The notes beneath the pieces are model-generated. The model had not been told where the DNA came from. It ran no database searches and saw nothing but the letters and a program-made list of their open reading frames with translations. From Phoronis australis (lineage: Eukaryota > Phoronida > Phoronidae), in assembly GCA_002633005.1 (NCBI GenBank), contig NMRA01000623.1, positions 1 to 64,000 of the forward strand: DNA of 64,000 nucleotides, read 5' to 3'. The translations under genes and the position numbers were made by a program. This document shows, one piece after another, positions 13,601 through 24,286 of this stretch (within the stretch, counting starts at the first letter, position 1; each line of letters starts with the position of its first letter).

Positions 13601-16600
13601 CCTTACTCATATTTCTGTACTTGTGAAGAATTGACATTCTTAAGTGCCAACGCATGGGGAATAAAGGGACCAGCCAGGTCAAGTCCCAAATGTTAATATT
13701 ACCACACCCTGTGTTGCTGTGGTTTCACCATACAATGTACTTATGTCCAGGTTACCATGCCCCTCTGGATGTGTACGTGCATCTGAGTGCCATCGCTGAT
13801 GACCCTAAAGTACACAGTCTGGCCAAGGACAAACAGGTGAATGTATGTGTCGGCAAGGAGTGGTACCGCTTTCCCAACAGTTTCTACCTGCCCACTGACA
13901 AGTAGGTGTCATGAATCATCTTCTGTTTGTTGGATCTATACTTGTTGATAATGGGTAAATCTGTGGTGGTAATGAAGAGAGGCATCCGTATATACATCAT
14001 CTGAAAAGATTGAGAAATAATGGCCCATGTGGGCGAAGTAAGGACCCTGGGGTGGAATAAGGGCCTTGTTGGTGAAATAAAAGCCCACACAGGGTTGAAA
14101 CAAGGACCCACATGGCTTAATATATGCATGTATTTCTACATTTCACTAGCAACACGTAGTATTTTCAAGTTCCTCCCTTTAGCCCAGTGTCCCTAGAACC
14201 ATTCAAATGGACATTTATCTTGTTGAACACAAGTTTACGAGTTGGAATGCTTTTTGTGTTCTCAGAATTATTGATCTATTACAGTGAGATTTTTATTAAC
14301 AGGTCAGAGTGATGACCAACGTAAGCAATTGTTCTGAGGAGTGAATGTGATTGTCTGGCATGGCACTAACTAGTCTGTTTTATGAAACATTGTATTGTTA
14401 CATGACTTGTGTAAACAATTTCTGGTCATTGATTGACACTGGGAGTCATGAGAGGGCAAAGTTCAGTTTGTGATATTTTATTAATTATGGACGCATATTG
14501 TTGTCAGCTCCGGCGTTCACTGCTGTATCTCCTAAGCCCGGAGCAGGATCTGACTTCCAACCTGCCCCCTAATGTCAATTTTAGCTTTTTATATTTGTCT
14601 GAGTCTGTATCTAACTCATTCCTTAATGGAATATGGCAAACAGGTTGTATTGAGATGACTGCACTTTCCTAAATGTTGAACGAATTGGACTATAGTTTGC
14701 ATCTAGTGGTCATTTTAATTTTTTTCGAGTCTGCTAAACTGCTTGAAGGATTGTTATGAAATTTGGCTGCTGTGTTCTTTTTGGGAAGAGCATGGATGAA
14801 TCCGAATACAGTAGCAACCCTCAATAGCTACCAAGCTCTTCGATAGGTCTTCATGAAAGGTGTTTAAATTTGTGTGTTCCAGTTGAGGAGGACTTGGCTG
14901 ACATTGATTTCAGGACGAGCCCAACTTCTGTTACATCCACTATTTGCAATTTAGGTTTTCTTTCTGTGTGCCTCAACTTCTACCAAGTTTCAAGATAGAT
15001 CTTCATAAAATTTCAAGTTACTATGAAGGAAACAATGACAAGTAACCAGTTTCATATGGATTTGGCCTTTTTACAGCCTTCAGTGGCTGCTTTCTCTGTC
15101 TGTTTTGTGACGTCTGCCTCTTTATTGGCAAACCGTTTGCAGTTTCAGCATGGCCAAAAGTAATTTTTAGACTGTTTACTGTGGCAGTTTTAGTGCTTTT
15201 ACACTTGCATCAATGTCTACCTAGATCTTTGATGGATCTGAAATGTGGCGTGTGTTTTGCTGTTGAGGAAAGCAAGGCTGGTGTTGATTGTGGTATGGAT
15301 CTGCCGACTGCGGTGCACCCTGGTGAAAAAATCGTCATTGCATCTGTCTTAATACCTACCAAGTTCTTTGATGGATCTCCATGAAATTGTGTTCATTTTT
15401 TTTTTTTTTAATTAGAAGAGCATGACTGATGTTGATTTCTGTATGGATTTGACCAGTGGAAGTGTTTGAAAAAGTGGGCATCTATTATTTCTTGCCATTT
15501 GTGATGTACAAGGTTGGTGAATATTGACACTCTGCTTTGCTCTCGTCTGTATTTTTTCATAACACTGAAATTTGTGAAGGATTTCACTGTGAGGCAAAAT
15601 CTTTATGTAATCACATTAAATACAATGTTTCAAGAACAGTTAATTTTTCTGATTGTAATGGTTTGTTGCTTTTTACAACAGGTGGCAGCTGCAGTTTGTC
15701 CAGTCTGAGTTCAAAGGCCAACTTCCCAAGCCTTACATTGAAGGCAGGTTGTCAACCAGGATAATACCAACCAATATGAATGACATGAATGAAGAGGAAA
15801 CGAGTAGATATGTAGGTTCTGTTTATGAGTTGATGTGTATTTAGTGTATGATAAAATTTGAACCACTATGTAAATTTGTCTGATGTCTTCACAATGATGT
15901 GTGTCAAAGCTTGATTTTTGAACCATCCCTTCATTGCAGAACTCATAGTTTGTACTGTAACTGGAACTTAATACGTACATGCTTTAGTCATTGTTATAAA
16001 TGTACTGGATACTTTGCTGTTGCCTAGTTGAACTTCAGTAAGTATCATTATCTCTGGATAACTCAATATATCAATATATGACAATAAGTTGTTGATGTTA
16101 TTGTTGCCTAGGTGAACATCAGTAAGTGTCATTATCTCATCGACCTGGATGAGGAGCACCAGTCTAAGCTGCAGCCTCACTACTCCAGACAGACTGACCA
16201 GTGGTCAGTTCTACACACAGTCAAGTACATGGACACATCCAGGTGAGACACAACTGATGAGCAGTAATGGATTTTACTGCCAATTTCATTTTAAAACCAT
16301 CTCTGCAGATGTCAGATGTCATCCTGATAATCTAATAGATTTTCAACCGACATCATAAACAGACAACTTTGATTAGTCACTATGTACCTGTGGCAGCTAT
16401 GGCAAGACACTACAATACAGTTTTCCCTCTTGAGTTGCCATGTGTTAGCCAAAGAGTGGCACACGTTCATGAAAACGACTATTGTATCGTATCGTTTTAG
16501 CTTAGTCTATGTCAACTTGTCTGACACTGTACTGAGGTGACAATAAGAGGGTGGACTTGGTGGGTTCTTTTTTTTCAGAGATATTTATTAACTCAACCAA

Positions 16601-18459
16601 CCAGTACATAGTTGTGCGACAATATGACATCTAGTTTAGTGTACATCAAACAAATTACAAACATTATCGGACCCTACAAAAGCTAGTTAGGCAAAAAAGA
16701 CCACCTTGCCTGGAATCTCTCAAGATCCAATTTATCATTGTAAATAATTTTTTCCAGGTTGTAGTAATCATATACCTCACGTAAAAATGACTGAACATTC
16801 GCTAAGCAAAGAATTAAATTTACAGCTTCTAATCTACAGGCTGGGTCTCCAAACAAGGCGGAAGACATATTTAACTGCAGAGGGAAATTGCACTGATTTA
16901 TCATCCATGTTATTAAACATCCTCAAAACTTCTGAACAAGTGAACATTCCCAATACAAATGTAGAATTGTTTCTTCATGTTGCTCACAGAAAGAACATAA
17001 AGACGATTCACTAACACCTATTTTCTTTAAATAAGAGTTTGTACCAATAATTCTGTGGTTGATACGGAATTGAAACCATCTGAGTCTGACATCAGAAGTA
17101 CAATGATAAATTACAGAATGAATTTTTTTCCAAGATTGAGTTTCATCACATAAGTTAATTTCTCTCTCCCACTTCAATTCTGCGACAGGTTTTACATATA
17201 ATTTAGAAATAAATACTTCATAGATTTTCCCAGTCCCTTTATTTTCCNGAGTTGATGTGTATTTCGTGTATGATAAAATTTGAACCACTATGTAAATTTG
17301 TCTGATGTCTTCACAATGATGTGTGTCAAAGCTTGATTTTTGAACCATCCCTTCATTGCAGAACTCATAGTTTGTACTGTAACTGGAACTTAATACATAG
17401 TGCTTTAGTCATTATTATAAATGTACTGGATACTTTGCTGTTGCCTAGTTGAACATCAGTATTATCTCATCATACATCTACTGGATAACTCAATATATCA
17501 ATATATGACAATAAGTTGTTGATGTTATTGTTGCCTAGGTGAACATCAGTAAGTGTCATTATCTCATCGACCTGGATGAGGAGCACCAGTCTAAGCTGCA
17601 ACCTCACTACTCCAGACAGGCTGACCAGTGGTCAGTTCTACACACAGTCAAGTACATGGACACATCCAGGTGAGACACAACAGATGAGCAGTAATGGATT
17701 TTACTGTCAATTTCATTTTAAAACCATCTCTGAAGATGTCAGATGTCATCCTGATAATCTAATAGATTTTCAACGGACATCATAAACCGACAACTTTGAT
17801 TAGTCAATATGTACCTGTGGCAGCTACGGCAACAGTCACTGCAATACAGTTTTCCCTCGTGAGTTGCCATGTGTTAGCCAAAGAGTGGCACACGTTCATG
17901 ATAACGACTATTGTATCATATCGTTTTAGCTTAGTCTATGTCACCTTGTGTGACAGTGTACTGAGGTGACAATAAGAGGGTGGACTTGGTGGGTTCTGCT
18001 TTTGATTCCATTATGAGTTACGTGAACTTAAAACATTTATAAAACTTGGAGCAGTCTAGGAACATGGCTTTAAACTACGCCAAGTCATGTTTGAAGAAGG
18101 GAATATATCAGTAGAATGTCAACTCCAAGGGGTCCACTGTTGCTGTATAACACTAAAAACTTTAATTCGAATATTGAAAAGCCTCTTAATACATGATATC
18201 GCTACCAAAATAAAACTGAGGCTGTATCATTTCAGATGAATAATCATGTAGTGTCACTTTTTTGATTCTGTTATCTCATTAGTTTAAGTTGATAGAGTTA
18301 TGCATTGTCTCTAATCCCATTTTCTCTATTTTCAGGTCATCAGCTTTCTTCAGAGCCTTTTACATACCAGTCCTCTCCTTCAGACACACTACCTATATCA
18401 ATTACAATCTTCTCAAGACAAAGAGGACAAAAAATAAAAAGCTTGTTCTTCAAATGTAG
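4693..18459 (+). CDS. ALG9: ALG9, ER dolichyl-phosphate-mannose-dependent alpha-1,2-mannosyltransferase (5' incomplete)
   Basis: ALG9 adds alpha-1,2-linked mannose from dolichol-phosphate-mannose to the lumenal dolichol-linked oligosaccharide (GT22 family, multipass ER membrane protein). Exons: 4693-4834, 5407-5541, 5925-5995, 6494-6656, 7282-7343, 8521-8714, 9532-9620, 12061-12106, 12902-13044, 13348-13474, 13751-13901, 15682-15811, 16112-16242 and 18336-18459 (stop TAG at 18457). All junctions are GT-AG and the phases join without a break. They give about 568 residues against about 611 in human, so only the N-terminal cytosolic exon is missing; the acceptor of the first exon could instead be at 4720. 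Diagnostic motifs are DCDETFNYWEP (exon 1), FQTWEYSPVYAIRSYAYL (exon 2), LPSSF, GWPFAGALG, DSYFYGKL, NIVIYNVF, HGPDLYG, the GT22 hallmark HKEERFLFP (codon H at 12967), VCVGKEWYRFPNSF and KCHYLIDLD. Exons 6 and 7 recur at 10271-10464 and 11234-11322, and exon 13 at 17539-17669, each behind a single N; these look allelic. The family assignment is close to certain. Confidence 0.95.
4835..5033 (+). repeat. 37-bp minisatellite starting at the ALG9 donor
   Basis: About five and a half units of GTATG..GTTTAGGTTAACCTGG..GTAGTGA. The first unit starts exactly at the splice donor at 4835. Later units repeat a GTATG-like start at 4869, 4906, 4943, 4980 (as ATATG) and 5017. Confidence 0.85.
5056..5256 (+). 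repeat. 67-bp tandem repeat, three copies
   Basis: Units begin TTCTTCATTCTAAT at 5056, 5123 and 5190 and are almost identical. It lies in the same ALG9 intron as the 37-bp array. It contains no exon sequence. Confidence 0.85.
7060..7258 (+). repeat. Degenerate tandem repeat in an ALG9 intron
   Basis: Imperfect units of about 26 bases, TTAGTGCAGACATACTTTG, run up to just before the acceptor at 7281. The open frame over it is a by-product. Confidence 0.65.
8911..9090 (+). repeat. 36-bp tandem repeat, five units
   Basis: Units read ATAATAAGACTGGCACAGTT followed by ATGTGCTTATTAT. The matching array in the other allele-like block, 10655-10796, has four units. The long open frame across it arises because 36 is divisible by three. 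Confidence 0.8.
10271..10464 (+). other. Second copy of ALG9 exon 6
   Basis: This is a near-identical copy of the exon at 8521-8714: same length, same acceptor and donor, same protein, with only a few silent changes. It lies in the block 9700-11400 that follows the single N at 9699. If it were spliced together with the first copy the protein would repeat the DSYFYGKL...HGPDLYG segment, which no ALG9 has. It is read as the other allele left in the assembly, not a functional duplicate. Confidence 0.85.
10655..10796 (+). repeat. 36-bp tandem repeat, four units (allele-like copy)
   Basis: Same repeat and flanks as 8911-9090 but one unit shorter. Confidence 0.8.
11234..11322 (+). other. Second copy of ALG9 exon 7
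   Basis: Copy of the exon at 9532-9620 (89 bases, identical protein), in the same allelic-looking block as the repeated exon 6. One of the two copies is expected in a real transcript; either joins in phase to the exon at 12061. Confidence 0.85.
14780..15390 (+). repeat. Long imperfect tandem repeat in an ALG9 intron
   Basis: A degenerate unit recurs about three times, marked by CTACCAAG followed by TTC..GAT.GATCTTCATGAAA and GCTGGTGTTGATT. No exon sequence is seen in it; the frame at 15181 is chance. Confidence 0.55.
16013..16111 (+). repeat. Duplicated acceptor before ALG9 exon 13
   Basis: TTGCTGTTGCCTAG ending at 16027 is followed by TTGAACTTCAGTAAGTATCA. This copies the true acceptor (TTATTGTTGCCTAG, ending 16111) and the first 20 bases of the exon. 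The period is 84 bases, with one decoy copy. Confidence 0.8.
16568..17247 (-). mobile_element. 5'-truncated LINE fragment (ORF2 C-terminus)
   Basis: The minus-strand frame from 17247 to 16683 reads as the C-terminal part of a non-LTR retrotransposon ORF2. It has RLRWFQFRINHRIIGTN, then CSFC and H-x3-LYWEC (the zinc-knuckle-like end of such proteins), then a hydrophobic LFGDP...NLILCLA block and WSFLP before the stop. One in-frame TGA near 16923 stands where the family has Trp, so the copy is dead. A run of T at 16568-16575 is the A-tail in reverse, marking the 3' end. The 5' end is cut at the N at 17248. It sits in an ALG9 intron in antisense, in only one of the two allelic-looking copies. 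Confidence 0.75.
17539..17669 (+). other. Second copy of ALG9 exon 13
   Basis: Copy of the exon at 16112-16242 (131 bases). It differs by a few bases, one of which changes a Thr to an Ala after the YSRQ segment. It sits in the block that starts right after the N at 17248. It is read as the alternative allele. Confidence 0.85.
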
Positions 18460-20479
18460 TTTATGGTCAATTAGTAAGATTGTCATCACACCAATGGTAG
18501 TCTTAAGAGCATTCTATGTCATTAGTTTGTGGTGCAGGAAATTCAAATTTCTTAAACCCTGTTCTGCAAAATCGTTTTAGCATGAGTTGCCATTTTAGCT
18601 TGTCGGTGCAGTTGCTTTTGGCAATACTAGGATCATTTCTGCTGGCATTGTCAACTCACACAAATTCTTTATTTGTTATGCATTGTTGTGAAATGGACAC
18701 AAAAGTAGAGTTATATGTAAAGCTGACATTTGCAAACTAAAGCATTGTGGGACAGTGAAAGAGAGATTGAATATTGACCTTTTGTATGCACAGCCATCAT
18801 ATCCACAAAGGACTGTGGGATTTTCTTTTAAATTGACCAATCGTGTCGTGTGAAGTTGGAAAAATTATACTCAGCGTGGCACACGAGACAAATCTTGAGC
18901 AAAGTTTGGTGGCGACGGGCCCTGGATTGACAGAATCATTTTCCATCGATCTATGCTCTGCTATACGCAGACATCCGATTTCATTATCCATAAAAAAGGT
19001 CATTACACGTCCTAGGCTTGTAACTAGTGCAACTAACAAATAGAAAGTCCTTCCTCAATATTCATTTCTCAAACAGCACGATACCTGCAACTGGCTGGGT
19101 GAACGATGTTGGGAAATCACAAAAACATATAAAACTATTCCCATGTCCACTTGGAGTGATACTTTCACAGAGAAAACTGCTGGCATTTTTATTGACATGC
19201 GTATGGGTACTGGTGTTTTGCCCTTACACTGGAATTGTTTTAATAAATCTTCACCAAATAAGCAATTTAATATAATTTGCAATGTCCTAGTTGTACACAA
19301 TTGTGTTTAGATTTAGACTGTAATAGTTGTGCAATATTTGAATTTCTGACAGACTGTGCAAGTGTGCTGAATGACAGGTCAATAAATACTGCGTGCCTCG
19401 GTACTCATAGTTGAGTTAAGTTGAAGTGAATCTCCTGGACTTTAGTTAGACTGGTAGTTGACAGGTGTCTCTACATGTGAATCTAGGACACTAAATTCAC
19501 CAGAGGCTTGAATAGTCCCTAATGACAATGAAGCTAAAAATACCCAATATTAACCCAGATCGATCAAGCCTTTTCAAGATGTTTCAACTTGCCTGAATCA
19601 TCAGCAGTCTTACTCAAGCTAACTAAGCAATGACTAGTATGAAATTGGAGAAAAATATCAAACAAGTTGACTTTCGGTCAAATTTGGCCAAATACACCAT
19701 GGGTGATGTGGACTGAACAGAAATTGTTGGCATTTAGTCCAGTATTTGACAGAAAATCTATAACTTCATACATGTCACTAATTTTGTTGATCCAAGATTA
19801 TTTTAGACAAAGTATGCTTGTATTTGCCTATTACTGGAAGGTATGCTTCTTGATGTCGATGTATTTTGAGAATGGGGATAGATAAAAGTATTGATGTGGA
19901 TGAGTTTCTGTTGTACATTTATTGAAATGGGTGAATGTTTATTGAGGGTAGCTGTGGAAAAGTTTTAATAAAACAAGTCTTGTGCTGTTATTTCATGGAG
20001 TGTTGGCTTATGGGGATCTTTGATCAGCTGTACGTGTCTACGTGTTAAGCAAACAATTGCAATGGAATCTCATTGCAACGTATCTTGTTTGGAACACTAA
20101 CAGTGATAGCATACAAACTTCTAAGTCTAGATTTTATCTGATGTGTGTAACTCTGTCCTGGTTACAACAAACTATCGCTATAGTGGACAAATATCGAATG
20201 TCCCTCGAGGTACGTTGTAACGAGATATGACTGCAGTGTCATTTAAAAGATCACAACAGACGCCTGTTTTCTAATGTCTTCACATGCAAGCATAACAGGT
20301 CATGATTTTGGGGAAACGCAAAATGCGTAATGACCAACAGGGTTGTGGATAAGTGACTTATCTGCATTAAATGAGCTTTTTCATGGGATTACTGCATCCA
20401 GACAACCATTAACACACTGCCATGCATTGTTACATGTAATTTAATGCAATTGCACTGCCAATCACCACCCCATACACTG
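18460..20479. other. Intergenic between ALG9 and the GT31 gene
   Basis: 3' flanks of two convergent genes. AATAAA occurs on the plus strand at 19242, 19381 and 19967 (ALG9 candidates), and TTTATT, a minus-strand AATAAA, at about 19917 (GT31 candidate). No coding exon is recognised. Confidence 0.5.
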
Positions 20480-21439
20480 CTATGTCAGAGGTGCACTCTG
20501 TTGAATTTGACTCCAAACGTACTTCCAGTTATACAGCTGTATCCATGACTCGGGAATGAAGAACAGAGCATCATTGATGGCAATTTTTGATTTATAGGCA
20601 TCAGCCAGTGACGCCCCCATCCTATAGGGGGAGACACCGTGCTGTGCTCTGATATTAACGTGTTTCCGAACTAAACCAGTCATAAACACATCGTCAATAA
20701 ATATTGGTGGAACCTGGTATGAGCTTCTCCAGAGTTTGGTAGCCACATCAGGTGATAGAATGTAGGCAGTGCCCCTGCAGAAGTCTGGGAACTTGCCATC
20801 ATCCGGGTATTCCTCGTAAGTCAATTTCCATTTTCCAAACGGAAAACTCCAGCGGTGTGGATACTCTTTATCAAAAACGTGGCAGTACAGAAAATCCGTG
20901 ACAAGAGACATCTGAAGTTTACTCATCAGAAACTGTGACAAGTGATAAACATTAACCATGACATCATCGTCCATTTTCACGATGAATTTGGTACTTTTGC
21001 AATATATACTTGGCCACTTCATGGCCATTTGATTCTTTAAAGTTAAATTTCTGTATGTGTCCATAAAATCTTGTTGAAGGATGTCTTTATACTTTTCATT
21101 TTCTTCTGAAATTGACCTTTGCAGCTTCTCATTTCTTCCAAGCACAAAAAACACTTTGATGTTAAAATGACTAGTTTGTGTTACTGTGGCCCAGGTAGTT
21201 CTTATGTTGAGTCGCCGTTCAAAGTTTGCACATCCACTGTGAACCATAAAGAGTAAGGTAATGTTGTCTGATGAACACACATAAGGATGATTGATGATGA
21301 ATTTGTAGAGGTGAGGGTCTTGAGTGAAGCCTGTGTATATGGCGTTGATAGACAGTGATCTGGTGTAGGTCAACGCTATGTAAATGAAGCAGCCAATTCC
21401 CAAGAAGCACAGACAGTGGCGAACTTTTACATTCAGCAT
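20480..21439 (-). CDS. Beta-1,3-galactosyltransferase-like GT31 enzyme
   Basis: A type II Golgi glycosyltransferase of family GT31, transferring a UDP-sugar (Gal or GlcNAc) in beta-1,3 linkage to glycan acceptors. The exon encodes 319 residues: a short cytosolic tail, one transmembrane anchor at about residues 8-24, a stem, then the catalytic domain. GT31 motifs seen are RRLNIRTTW (about 76-83), VFFVLGR, the ILQQDFMDTYRNLTLK segment, KWPSIYC, the metal-binding DDD at 157-159 in FIVKMDDDVMVN, FCRGTAYILS and IDDVFMTG at 248-255, where the family usually has EDV. The start is placed at 21439 because the base before it is preceded by a strong polypyrimidine tract and CAG on the minus strand. The coding region is therefore one exon behind a 5'-UTR intron; the longer frame to 21472 would read through that acceptor. 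The upstream exon was not found. Substrate cannot be told from sequence alone. Confidence 0.9.
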   Translation of the reverse strand: MLNVKVRHCLCFLGIGCFIYIALTYTRSLSINAIYTGFTQDPHLYKFIINHPYVCSSDNITLLFMVHSGCANFERRLNIRTTWATVTQTSHFNIKVFFVLGRNEKLQRSISEENEKYKDILQQDFMDTYRNLTLKNQMAMKWPSIYCKSTKFIVKMDDDVMVNVYHLSQFLMSKLQMSLVTDFLYCHVFDKEYPHRWSFPFGKWKLTYEEYPDDGKFPDFCRGTAYILSPDVATKLWRSSYQVPPIFIDDVFMTGLVRKHVNIRAQHGVSPYRMGASLADAYKSKIAINDALFFIPESWIQLYNWKYVWSQIQQSAPLT

Positions 21440-21460
21440 TCTGAAATTGAAAAAAACAAG
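21440..21460 (-). promoter_or_regulatory. Splice acceptor just before the GT31 start codon
   Basis: Read on the minus strand, a run of T followed by CAATTTCAG ends at 21441, and the ATG of the GT31 gene begins at 21439. This implies a 5'-UTR intron and decides the start codon. Confidence 0.7.
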
Positions 21461-21766
21461 ACACATGTACATAATTTCAACAGTGGCAAAATGGTATTAT
21501 TAATGGACCTCATGTTGTCAATTATATTATCCACTGGAAACCAATTGGCTGTTTTACAATATTTCAGCTCAAAATACTGCAGTACCTCATCTTCATTCTT
21601 GTGAATCTTAATTAAAATACGAAATGTATAACGTGTAGCGAGAAAAAGATTTAGTGATAGTTAAGTCAAATACCCACTGCAAATTCCATTGACATTGTGA
21701 GTGAAAGTTGAAATAGCGAAGTTAACATGGTTTTTTGACCAAAGACAAATTTTCACCGACTAATTA

Positions 21767-23042
21767 CCGTATTCACCCTAATGAGCGTCCATGCCCCTAT
21801 AAGCAGCCAGTCCATGAACGTGTACATGCAAAAAATCCCTTACCTACAGTTCTAAAATTCTACAGAAACATCTCCAATATATCAATAAGATCCAACAGTC
21901 CTAAAAAAAATCATTGTGCACGGAATTAGTTGACCACCAGCCTTGCCGCTATATAGGTATTTAGCCGTGACTCTACACTTCAAACTTCCGCCGTGCTTCA
22001 AAAACAACGTAAAAGTTTTGCTGATCTTACGAATGTTATACCTATAACTGTTTGATTTAATTGTACTTGTCACTATAATAAATAAATACTACTACTACAG
22101 CTCTTCTCTCTCAACAGAAATCCAAATTTCTTTAAACACGTGAAAACTGCGAATCGAAGACTATAATAGACCAGTGTTAAAAGCACGTGTCCAGGAAGCG
22201 TGCATTACATACATGTACCTGTCATCGAAGACATTAGTCTTCGGGAACTATCTATTCATGAAACGGGTAGCATAGCATCCGCAAGAAATAAATATTGGCA
22301 TTAATTTCCAAAAGTTTCTAATATCATAAAAAAACGTTTGCCTTATGTTTAGGAGGAATTATGTAATTAATCATAATTGGTGTTTCTAAAGTCAAAATAA
22401 CCCACACACCACCCCNCCCCCCGAATCTGCCGGAAAATAACTTCCAGTTACTCGGCAACTCACCGAGACAATTATTGAACATTTTTTAGCAGATGAGATC
22501 AACAAGTGCTAAATAAAACATGTTTTGCTTTACTGCTTGTGTTGATTTCTTCCTAGATCATTACACTGTGTTTACGCTGGCAAATGAACTCTGATGACAA
22601 GCACGCGCTCGCTCACTCACACAATACGCAGATGAACTTAAAGCAAATGTCACGTGATAACAACATGTGTGTTCATCCATAGTTTTTTCTCATGTTGCGG
22701 GGTACAATCTAGCGCAGATTTGCACTTAATGCAGTTAATCCTAACTCCATAGGAACTTAAAAATCTTAGGGATGCTATTTTGAAACTTAAGACGGACTTC
22801 CGACAATTTGTTAAATCGAAACTGTATTTTTATTCAAGAATTCAAGTTGCTCTATCGGCGATAGCGAAAGAAAGTCTGTCATAGGTTAGATACGTCACAG
22901 AGCATTACATTTGATGAATCCTAGCTTAAGATTTCACCCATTTCGGAGACCAGTTTCAACCGCCTTCAGGCTATAATAAGTGCCCACTCCTGAAACGAAT
23001 TTTTCTAAGTGCCGTGGGAGCTTATTAGGGTGAATAGGGTAT
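21767..23042. mobile_element. Possible TIR element around 21.8-23.0 kb
   Basis: ACCGTATTCACCCTAATGAGC near 21767 is mirrored, inverted, near 23010-23042 (AGCTTATTAGGGTGAATAGGGT). These could be the ends of one element of about 1.28 kb, or two separate short elements. No coding frame is seen between them apart from unrelated sequence upstream of the GT31 gene. Confidence 0.45.
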
Positions 23043-24286
23043 AACTGCCAGATTTTGAAGACTTGCGACGTTTTCTACTTTTTCTCGGCTTCGTCATATC
23101 TATTTAATTTGTACTTAGGAACACAAGTTCTCAAAAACGCCTTTGTGAATTTCACTGAAACTTTCCAAATTTTATATCTATTAATCAATCTCAAAAACGC
23201 CATTAGAATTTTCCTTTTAAATGCCTAGTTTTTGCGTACCAAAGAAAGACGAATATGACTGCTAGTTAAGTTTTGTGAGTAAATTTAGCATAGAAACAAA
23301 ACTAAATGAGAAATTAAAAATTACTAACAGCATTTCTGAGGTAAACTGTAACGTTTTCATTTAAATAGAGTTTCATTAAAATCTAGCACGACCAAGGGGT
23401 TATTCTGCTTTGGATCGGATGTACTAATTTCTAACAATGAAATTTTAATTTAAAAAGATGTTATCATAACAATAATAATGGCACATCTATGTACAGCATA
23501 TTTTTTATAATCTTCAACCCTTTTCTTTTAGAAGATATATACTTTTACTAGTTGACATAGCCTGGTTTTTTCGATATATGAGTTTGAAGGTCACTAAATA
23601 ACTACCACTGAAGGCAGTAGAGCAAGGCTTGAGATAACCTGCGAAGAGAGACCTTTAGTACATTACTATATTTACTAAAATAAAAAGTCTAACACACCTT
23701 TTGAAAAGAATTCGTAATACTCCATAGTCTTTGAACAACATCTGGTCAAAGAATGCTTACTCAAAGCAACTAAATGGTCCAAGAAACACCCCTTGATAAA
23801 CTAAATGTCTGACACTGATTCGAAGTTTCGAGCGTCTGCAGAACCGGAAGCGAATAATAATGTAAAGTTGTCATTGATAAATATATTAAGTTAAGTTTTT
23901 ATAGACTTAAAAAGCAACATAAGCCTGCATTAGATTTAAAAACCTCATATTGCCATTTCATTTAAAAATTTGTGAGCCAGATACGAATTCATTTCCTTTT
24001 CTATTAGCTATTCATAACTTTATTGATTTTTTTCTTTAGTCGAGTTCTTTATGTAAACGAATTGCTAACTCAACATGCTCGAAGAGAAGAAAACACGAGA
24101 GCCAGACCGTACGCATGTGAATAGTTATTTACAGACAAGTTGCGTGTCTAGGTACGCTCGGCACCTCACCTGTTCTCTGGCTTGAAACATGCCTGTCATG
24201 TGGATTTATCACCTGATTGTCAACACTGTCACCCTGGTGTTGGTGTTGTCCATTCAATTACCCATGTTACATGGAACGTTATCGTT

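Larger units (their letters stand above)
15827..17996 (+). other. Allele-like duplicated block joined by N at 17248
   Basis: Sequence 15827-16567 recurs at 17249-17996. Between them lie the LINE fragment and the N. ALG9 exon 13 is repeated. Confidence 0.85.

Noticed and set aside
21440-21472. Longer GT31 N-terminus starting at 21472
   Set aside because: The extra codons read through a strong polypyrimidine tract and CAG acceptor.
22416-22416. N in a run of C as another allele junction
   Set aside because: No repeated sequence lies on either side; it is an unresolved base in poly-C.
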